In this document: positions 56,660 to 64,000 of the stretch, piece after piece
Numbering within the stretch: the stretch's first letter is position 1
Layout: every line of letters begins with the position of its first letter
Assembly (NCBI RefSeq): GCF_023065955.2
Contig: NC_079873.1
Span: 100,974,128-101,038,127 of the forward strand
Reading direction: 5' to 3'
DNA length: 64,000 nucleotides
Source of the DNA: Ursus arctos
Taxonomy: Eukaryota; Chordata; Mammalia; Carnivora; Ursidae
Translations under genes and position numbers: made by a program
The notes under the pieces: model-generated
What the model was told of the DNA's origin: nothing
The model's database searches: none
What the model saw: the letters and a program-made list of their open reading frames with translations, nothing else

Positions 56660-56860
56660 ACAGATGCACCTGGGTAGCTCAGTTGGTTAATCTTTTGGCT
56701 CAGGTATGATCTCAGGGTCATGAGATTGAGCTCCACCTCGGGGGGGGGGGGAGTCTGTGCTCAGCAGGGAGTCTGCTTGAGATTCTCTCTCTCCTTCTCC
56801 CTCTGTCCCTCCCCCTGTGCTCTTGCTCTTTCTCTTCAAAATAAATAAATAAATCTTTTA
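56660..56860 (+). mobile_element. SINEC, older type, with a G12 run
   Basis: TGCACCTGGGTAGCTCAGTT, TATGATCTCAGGGTCATGAG, a run of 12 G at 56,740-56,751 in the B-box/linker region, GTGCTCAGCAGGGAGTCTGC and an (AAAT)n tail. The TSD ATCACTGAA (with adjacent A-rich bases) lies at 56,651-56,659 and about 56,865-56,873. Confidence 0.94.
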
Positions 56861-56873
56861 AAAAATCACTGAA

Positions 56874-58930
56874 GCATTATATAATATTAGCCTTCCAAAC
56901 ACAATGCAGGTACTGTTAAGAATAATTTATAGTTAATTTAAACAAGCAAAAAGGTCAGATGAGATCACTAACATAGACATTTTAATGGTGGCTTAACATT
57001 CTATCATGTGAAATACTGGTCCTTTTCAACTGTCAGTCGATATTAAAAAAGAATAAGGCATCAAATTACATATAGAGAAAAGATGAAGAATGGCCTTTTC
57101 TATAACATTCTATCAGGACTATTATTTCTGTAATGCTACTTTTTATTGAGTTGTACTTACATCTTTTACAAAGTGCTTTTATCTATTCCCAGCTTCCTTA
57201 TAACAACTTCTTAAGCAATCTAATGCAGATTAATCTTATAATCAATCAGTAAGAAGTTAATGAGTATCAGCTGTGTACCCAGCATTGCCTTAGGTGCTCT
57301 GGGTACTATAAAGAAGTACAAATATAATACTAAAATCTATAATAATAGTAGATGGTCATGTAAGTGATGTTTTATAATGATTATCCCATTTTCTATTACA
57401 TCTTGGTTTAACTATGACTCAATTGGGACCACTTTTGCTTCTAGACTAACAAGAGCAAACCGTCTTTCATGGAAGTTTATTATCTGTGCACTTTTCAACA
57501 TAAAGTTATAATTACACTTTTAGAGTAATTCAACATATTTCTACACACACAGACACACACACCTAGTAGTTAGGGAAAAAATAGCATACACAAAATAAGA
57601 GAATATGATGGTTCAGTGAGACTTATTATATTTTCCTAAAAAATATCTAGCAAAAAGAAAAAAATCTTTTTTCTTCCTGGAATTAAACATACTTACCTAA
57701 AAGTACAGTAAAAGATATATAATTAAAATACAAATTTGACAGATTCTGTAATTAATATATTTAATTTCAATATTTTAGAAATTTAACATGTGTCCCTTTT
57801 CAAAACAATGCCATTAAAATCTAATGATTTCTAAAATAGTTTCAAATATTTTAATTATTTTTTAATCTTAGTGGAAAACACAGATACCTTAAACATATAA
57901 TTCTTCCTTCACAATCTCATTTAAAATGAGTATAGTTTTTACCAGTTAAAAATTAAATAAAGAAGTAAGAGTATCTTCCAAGTCTATCATAAAAACCACA
58001 TGTCAAAGTGGAGGATATTTTACTGTAGGTTACAAAAAACTATCCATGAAATACAGTTAATATACACATTGCAACACAATTGTAACTATAGGCAAGACAG
58101 AGGTACAATTTTACCCTAAAAATTTGCAAATACTATTTTTTGTATCATGATGATTTCTAACAAGATATGGATTTTCATTTGTTCCATAAATTCCCTTTAA
58201 CGCCTCCTACCATCTTCAAAATAATGCATTAGTCACAATATTAATTTCTGCAATTCAATGCCAACATCACTTTTTGTACAAATGGCAACTTAAGTAATTA
58301 TGCAATAGGCCATAACTAACTGAAATATGAATATTATCCATTTGTCCCACTGCTCTTCAGATCTGCTGCATGATTGTTAATGTTCACAACAGTGCAGTAA
58401 TTGAATTACAGAACATTAGCTACATGATTATTATCATCATTGACTGCCATAAAATGTAAGTCCATGAAACAAAATCCCAAATTCAGTTTGTAAAGCAAAA
58501 TCCTACCGTATCTTTTGCTCTCTTCTCTATGCCCTCTACCTCAAAAAGCCTACAACAGTGAAGTCCACACTGCATGACAAAAAAAAAAAAATGTTCGATG
58601 AAACTATTATTTTTATTCCATGGAGGCTTTAAAATATCATTGTAAATAAAATCAGTGCTTGATCCATTTCCTCCTTACTCTTGCCTATGTGACCTCCTCA
58701 AACTAAATCCTTTCATATCCATTTCCTAAACTCCAACTTTTACACTTAATTACACCATAATTCCTGAGATAACTTTGTCTCCCTACTCCCTCCTGTGGTG
58801 GCTTAGTTTCCTCTGTGTGTGCTCTGCATTATTTTGCCATGATGTGCTTCATTTGTTTTCAAGGCACAAGTTATCAGCTCCTCAAAATGAGCCACCACCT
58901 CCCAAATTACTAGAGTGAAGATAGGCTTTT
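56874..58930. other. Mostly non-repetitive AT-rich sequence, no gene seen
   Basis: About 2 kb. One weak MIR-like patch is noted separately. There is an (A)13 run at about 58,579-58,591. I see no splice-flanked frame, CpG-rich promoter or RNA gene. Confidence 0.5.
57145..57330 (-). mobile_element. Possible MIR relic
   Basis: 'acaaagtgcttttatctattcccagcttccttataacaacttc' resembles antisense MIR ('gcgctttacatgtattaactcatttaatcctcacaacaac'). It is short and diverged, and the orientation and extent are uncertain. Confidence 0.3.
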
Positions 58931-58934
58931 AAAT

Positions 58935-59100
58935 AAATAGTGCAGAGACAAGTGGGCCCATATCTCACAACATACACAAAAATAAATTTCAAATGTAGTA
59001 GAGATCTCAGTGTAAAAAAAAAAACAAATACTAGAAGAGAACATGAATGAGCTATCCTTTAAATTTTATATAGGGAAAATCTTTCTAACTATAACTAAAA
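58935..59100 (+). mobile_element. Old L1 ORF2 C-terminal scrap
   Basis: About 165 bp: AATAAATAGTGCAGAGACAA, 'cccatatctcacaacatacacaaaaataaatttcaaatg', 'agaagagaacatgaatgag', GGGAAAATCTTTCTAAC. This matches the region downstream of the RT in old L1s. It is broken. Confidence 0.65.
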
Positions 59101-59198
59101 ATCTGTGAACTGATATGTAATGACTTCCAGGACAGAGTGTTAAATGGGAAAAAACTCTCAAGAGTACCTTACTCTTTGTTTAAGAAATAAAGGAAATA

Positions 59199-59392
59199 GG
59201 GCGCCTGGGTGGCACAGTGGTTAAGCGTCTGCCTTTGGCTCAGGGCGTGATCCGGCATTATGGGATCGAGCCCCACATCAGGCTCCTCCGCTAGGAGCCT
59301 GCTTCTTCCTCTCCCACTCCCCCTGCTTGTGTTCCCTCTCTCGCTGGCTGTCTCTATCTCTGTCAAATAAATAAATAAAATCTTTTTAAAAA
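59199..59392 (+). mobile_element. SINEC, youngest type
   Basis: GGGCGCCTGGGTGGCACAGT, GCGTGATCCGGCATTATGGG, CTCCGCTAGGAGCCTGC and an (AAAT)n tail. A perfect 17-bp TSD, AAGAAATAAAGGAAATA, lies at 59,182-59,198 and 59,393-59,409. It looks recent. Confidence 0.97.
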
Positions 59393-59409
59393 AAGAAATA
59401 AAGGAAATA

Positions 59410-59964
59410 AAAAATGAACATGTATCTGCACATTTGTGGAAAAGATAATATACTGAAAACTGAATAGATTGGTTATCCGTATATGGCGGGTGGAAAAGAA
59501 GTGGCAAGAATGGAGAAATTGGAACTGTGTAGCAAAGATTAAGAGGAATGATACTTTTTGAAAGTCTGAATCTTAGAACCATATTAATGTCTCAAATATA
59601 CTTCATATGCTAAACATATAAACAAATTATTAAAACTAATCAAGATTAAGAGGAGGGATACAAATGAAATTTAAACACTAACAAATGGATCATTCTATAA
59701 ATAAATAACACAACTGCACTGGAGGAACTTGGGTAGACAAAACTGATGTAACTATAATATGTAAATAGATTGTAGATGATGAAACCCAGTAATAATGAGT
59801 ATACCCAGCACCAAGATCTTGGTCTCTAAACACGATTCTTCAATAAAAAGAATGAGAGGCCCCAGGAAAAGTGGTGATGAATCCAGGTATGGGGCAAGGA
59901 AAATGCAAAAGGAGACTGAAGTAATTTGTGCTTCAAAGAAAGTAATAAAGTGCTGTTTAAAAAG
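59410..59964. other. Unassigned, relic-like sequence
   Basis: About 555 bp. It resembles an old interspersed repeat in texture ('attggttatccgtatatggcgggtgg', 'agaaccatattaatgtctc'), but I cannot name the family. The open frames at 59,795-60,108 and their antisense are short and show no domain. Confidence 0.35.
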
Positions 59965-61059
59965 ATGGGGCTTCTAAAAAGAATACAAGAAAGACTTCTG
60001 GCCTCACTACATAGAATAGATTCATTTTTCCCTGTTTCTTCCACTAAGTACAGCTATAAAACTCGTAAAAATTACAAGAGCCAACCAAAGGATAACCTGG
60101 GAAGGTAGAATGCCTAAGGACACAAGGACTAGAGAAAGGACAGAAAGCAACATGTCTTATGATGCCTGACCTAAAAGGACAAGGTAGTCTGGACACAGAG
60201 ACTCCTGATAGCCAACACAGCAGCAAAACATAGCAATGAGCTCAGGTATGCTCATTCTTATCCAGGATATAATGGGCGTTTCACCAATACCAGGCAAACT
60301 CAGGAGCACTGGCAAAGATTATTCACTAATCAACTGAAAATAAGCATCCAGGAGAACCACTGTCCTTTTCTGGAAGATATGAGATTCCACTTTTCCATAC
60401 CTAGAGATACTGACCAGGCAGGTAGCAGTAGCAGCACTGTCAAGTGGGATCCTGTCACAAGTACCCAACTCTAGAATCCTCATCATCTCCACCAGTCCTG
60501 AGACTTGATTCCCCCATCTAGAAATATCAAGAGGCCAGATGGTTCAGGCAAGGGAGATCCAACCATTACAATTCCCAGACCTAGACACACTCAATCTCCA
60601 TGGGTCTGAGAAGCCCTTACTTCAACTAGACACACTTACTAGGGTTTCCTAACAAAACAACTGTCTAAGCCAAGAATGACTTCATTTCTGCAAGCTGGGG
60701 AATTCTAGTCAACCTAGAAACACCACATGAACAAGTGGCTTGGCATCACTGGAAAAAAAGATCCAAACTAATTGCTAGCCTGGGAAGTACTATTTATATC
60801 CATGGGACAGAAAATCTCTACAGACACATAGCAGCAAAACAGTACTAAAAGAGGGAATTTGCCACAACATCTAGCCTTGGAAATAAATTTTATCCCCATG
60901 GGCTGAAAACTCCCTTTCCTCACCTAGAGGCACTAGGTGGCTAGACCTGGAGAAGTTCCTTCTACACTCTCAGGCGACACCAGCAGGAACCAGTGAGAGA
61001 TTCTGAAGGACTAGATAAGCAAATCAGAACAAAACAGAACTACAAGGACTCTGAAAATT

Positions 61060-62280
61060 AAATTGTCATTGGAATCATGGCCCACAAAAATAAGGTACAA
61101 CCTATGTGCTAACCCTAAACTGCCTGATGAAATATTTAATAAGACTCAGAGCCTTCTAATATAACACTGAAATGTCCAGAATACAATTGTTAAAATCACC
61201 AGTCATAACAAGACCCAGAAAAATCACATCAATAAGAAAAGACAACAGACACCAACAATAAGAAGACACGGAAGTTGGAATCAGTTGACAAGTATTTTAC
61301 ATTAATCATCATTAAAATGTTCACAAAGCAATTACAATTTCTCTTAAAGTAAATAAAAAAGTCAGAAATCTCATGAAAGAAGTACAAAAAAGAACCTAGT
61401 GGAAATGTTGGGACTGAAAAATGCAATAACTGAAATAACACAATGATTGCATTCAGTAGAGTAGAAGTAACAAATGATAGAATTAGTGAACTTAAGAACA
61501 GAACAATAGATTTCACCTACTCAATTTGAACAAGAGAGAGAAACTAGATAGAAAAAATAGATAAATGAACAGAGCCTCAGGGACTTCAGAAATAATAACA
61601 AAAGATCCAACATTCATATAATCAGTCTCAGACAGATATGAGAAAGACAAAAATAATTTTAAAGAGTATTTGAATAGGGGCGCCTGGGTGGCTCAATTGT
61701 TAAGTGTCTGCCTTCAGCTCAGGTCATGATCCCATGGTTCTGGAATTGAGCCCCTCATTGGGCTCCCTGCTCTGCTGGGAGCCTGCTTCTTCCTCTCCCA
61801 CTCCCCCTGCTTGTGTTTCCTCTCTCGCTGGTTGTCTCTCTCTCTGTCAAATAAATAAATAAAATCCTTAAAAAAGAGTATTTGAAGAAATAATGAAAGA
61901 AAACTTCCCAAATTTTGTGAAATACATAAATCTATAGATTCAAGAACCTGAATGAAACCACGTAAGTAATCCCAAATAACTATGTCAAGGCACATTATAA
62001 TCAAGCTTCTGATAATAAACACCAAAAAGAATCTTGAAAGCAGCCAAAGAGAACTTACATATTAATATAGGGAAACACCATTTCAAAACACAAAATGTTT
62101 CTCATCTGAAACCCTGGAGGCAAGAAAATGGCACATTTTCCAAGAAATGGAAGTAAAGAACTGTCAACTGAGAAACACTATACTTCTGGGAAGAAAGGGA
62201 AATAAACATATATGCAGATGAAAGAAAACTAATAGTTCATCACCAACAGACCTACTATTAAGAAATACCAAAGTAATTTC
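61060..62280 (+). pseudogene. L1-F ORF1 relic
   Basis: The coiled-coil region contains 'ggaaatgttgggactgaaaaatgcaataactgaaa' (61,400) and 'gaattagtgaacttaagaacag' (61,480). The RRM area contains 'ccaacattcatataatcagtctca' (61,608). After a SINE the C-terminal domain shows 'atcttgaaagcagccaaagag' (62,031) and 'gaaaccctggaggcaagaaaatgg' (62,107). There are many stops. Confidence 0.75.
61675..61872 (+). mobile_element. SINEC with mosaic old/young features
   Basis: The old-type 5' half (GGTGGCTCAATTGTTAAGTG, TCAGGTCATGATCCCATGG) joins a young-type 3' half (TGCTGGGAGCCTGCTTC, TCCCACTCCCCCTGCTTGTG). A perfect 14-bp TSD, AAAGAGTATTTGAA, lies at 61,661-61,674 and 61,873-61,886. It sits in L1-F ORF1. 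Confidence 0.96.
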
Positions 62281-62904
62281 ATTAAAATGAAAGTAAATAA
62301 TAAAAGAAAGGATATTTGAGCAATAAGGAAGAAACAACAGAAAGAAAAGTGGGTAGGAACATGTGACTTCATGAATCACTAATATTTGATGATTGAAAAA
62401 ATATAACACAATCTGAAACTCAATGGTATTTAAAAGTAGGAAAGCTATAGTTAACTAAATAGAAATAAAGATTCTGTATTTCCCTTGAAGTAGTAAAATC
62501 TGTATACCAGTAGACTGTGATAAGTCAAATATTATTATAACAGGGTAACCACTAAGAAAATTCTACCAAAAAATGCACTCAACAACTATAAATAAAGATA
62601 GATGGAATCCTAAAAAGTAGTTGAATAATAAAAAAAGACTATAAAAATAGAAGTATAAGAAAATTAGAAATAAACAGAAAACAAATTAAAAAATGACATA
62701 CTTAAACACTAGCATGTCATTAATTATCTTAAATGTAAAGAGTCTAAATACACCAATTAATGAAAGGTATTAGCAAAGTAAATAAAAATAACACAACCTA
62801 ACTATATGCTATTTATAAGAAACTGAGTTAAAACTCAACGACATGTAAAGTTTAAAACAAAAGGATGAAAAAAATATACAATGCATAGCTCATATTTTAT
62901 TACT

Positions 62905-64000
62905 TTTTATTATTTTTTAGTTTTTATTATCTTATGTTAGTCACCATACAGTACATCATTAGTTTTTGATGTAGTGTTCCATGATTGTTTGCATATAACA
63001 CCCAGTGCTCCATGCAATACATGCCCTCCTTAATACCCATCACTGGCCTATCCCAATCCCCCATCCCCCTCCTCTCTGAAGCCCTCAGTTTCCTTCCCAG
63101 AGTCCATAGTCACTCATGGTTCATTCCCCCTTCCGTTTCCCCCCCTTTCATTCTTCCCTCACTTCTCCTACTGATCTCCCTGCAATTTCTTCTGTTCCAT
63201 AAATGAGTGAAACCATATGATAATTGTCTTTCTCTGCTTGACTTATTTCACTTAGCATAATCTCCTCCAGTCCTGTCCATGAAGCTGCAAATGTAGGGTA
63301 ATCGTTCTTTCTGATGGCTGAGTAATACTCCATTGTATATATGGACCACATATTCTTTATCTGATGTCAAAGAGGTTACAGCCTATGTTCTCCTCTATGA
63401 TTTTGATGGATTCCTGTCTCACATCGAGGTCTTTCATCCATTTGGAGTTTATCTTTGTGTATGGTGTGAGAGAGTGGTCAGGTTTCATTCTTTTACACGT
63501 AGCTGACCAATTTTCCCAGCACCATTTATTGAAGAGACTCTTTTTTCCACGAGATATTTTTTCCTGCTTTGTCAAACATTAGTTGCTCATAGAGCTAAAG
63601 GCCCATTTCTGCGTTCTCTATTCTGTTCCATTAGTCTACGTGTCTGTTTTTGTGTCATTACCATGCTGTCTTTGTGATCACAGCTTTGTAGTATAGCTTG
63701 AAATCTGGCAACATGATGTCCCCAGCTTTGTTTTTCCTTTTCAACATTTCCTTGGCAATTCGGGGCCTTTTCTGGTTCCACACAAATTTAAGGGCTATTT
63801 GTTACAGTTCTTTGAAAAATGTCATTGATATTTTGATTGGGATGGCATTGAAAGTGTAGATTGCTCTGGGTAGTATAGACATTTTAACTATGCTTATTCT
63901 TCTGATCCATGAGCATGGAATATTTTTCCATCTTCTTGTGTCTTCTTCAATGTCTTTCATCAGTGTTCTGCAGTTTCTAGAATATAGACCCTTTACCTCT
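62905..64000 (-). mobile_element. Younger L1, antisense, internally deleted, runs off the window
   Basis: Antisense tail, 3' UTR (GTACATCATTAGTTTTTGATG, CACCCAGTGCTCCATGCAAT) and ORF2 end to 63,357. It then jumps to sequence that in the sister copy at 26,090-26,798 lies about 0.7 kb further into ORF2 (GATGTCAAAGAGGTTACAGC), and continues to the window edge. Minus-strand open stretches at 63,148-63,351, 63,357-63,575 and 63,587-63,781 carry [24 protein letters not shown] and similar ORF2 pieces. Confidence 0.92.

Larger units (their letters stand above)
59965..62900 (+). mobile_element. L1-F: old L1 (L1M type), 5' UTR to ORF2 start
   Basis: The 5' start resembles the old-L1 head ('aagatggggcttctaaaaagaatacaag' at 59,962). 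A 5' UTR with loosely repeated 60-80-bp motifs ('cccccatctagaaatatc', 'cctcacctagaggcac') runs to about 61,060, then an ORF1 relic (about 61,060-62,280), inter-ORF sequence, and an ORF2 start at about 62,715 ('catgtcattaattatcttaaatgta'). It is cut at about 62,903 by a younger antisense L1. Confidence 0.75.

Noticed and set aside
59795..60108. Short overlapping 60-codon frames
   Set aside because: They lie in unassigned relic-like DNA leading into the L1-F 5' UTR. Composition and length are consistent with chance.

Overview
This window is mammalian nuclear DNA from a carnivore, most likely an arctoid such as a bear or giant panda. The main evidence is about fifteen tRNA-Lys-derived carnivore SINEs (SINEC/Can-SINE), which begin GGGGCGCCTGGGTGGC, have a GGGATCGAGCCCC B-box and end (AAAT)nAAATCTTT. 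The younger ones carry GCGTGATCCCGGCATTATGGGATCG, which I associate from memory with ursid SINEs; I could not test this. There are also several layers of L1 with the carnivore 3' tail (ACTGTATGGTGACTAACATAATATAATAAAA). I see no host protein-coding exon, tRNA, rRNA, CRISPR array or bacterial or phage gene. Every long open frame I examined is a retrotransposon relic, its antisense shadow, or chance in AT-rich DNA. Boundaries were read by eye: about +/-20 bp generally, and a few bp where target-site duplications (TSDs) are given.

Layout. 1-6,800: a nearly complete old L1 (L1M type, + strand) split by three SINEs. 6,801-7,334: unassigned. 7,335-12,100: an old 5'-truncated L1 on the - strand. 12,101-15,060: low-repeat DNA holding an ancient L3/CR1 relic. 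15,061-17,402: a SINE, a perfect 108-bp tandem duplication, a HAL1/L1 ORF1 relic and an L1 3' end. 17,403-20,255: a 2.85-kb degenerate, strand-asymmetric ATAACTATA-type array, the oddest feature here. 20,256-21,311: unassigned DNA and an L1M scrap. 21,312-31,385: a carnivore-lineage L1 (L1-B) broken by a nested L1 in ORF1 and by two head-to-head L1s in ORF2.

31,386-35,720: an old L1 (L1-D, +). 35,773-36,596: a SINE and an L1 3' fragment. 36,597 to about 53,460: one old L1 (L1-E, +) expanded by a stack of nested insertions. These are an L1 with a 5' inversion, L1 tails, SINEs, and an MLT1-type LTR that was itself split at its first bases by a full-length L1 (45,456-51,810). 53,690-54,012: an L2 3' end. 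54,013-58,930: mostly non-repetitive DNA with two SINEs and a short L1 tail. 59,965-62,900: the 5' half of another old L1 (L1-F, +). 62,905-64,000: a younger L1 on the - strand running off the window.

Functionally this reads as an AT-rich, gene-poor retrotransposon graveyard. TSDs and nesting order give a relative chronology: L3/CR1 and L2, then L1M and MLT1, then carnivore L1s, then SINEC and short L1 tails. No element is intact. Nothing supports a novel gene system, but the AT array, the 5'-inverted L1, the head-to-head L1 pair and a possible L1-antisense/SINE-tail chimera deserve a second look.
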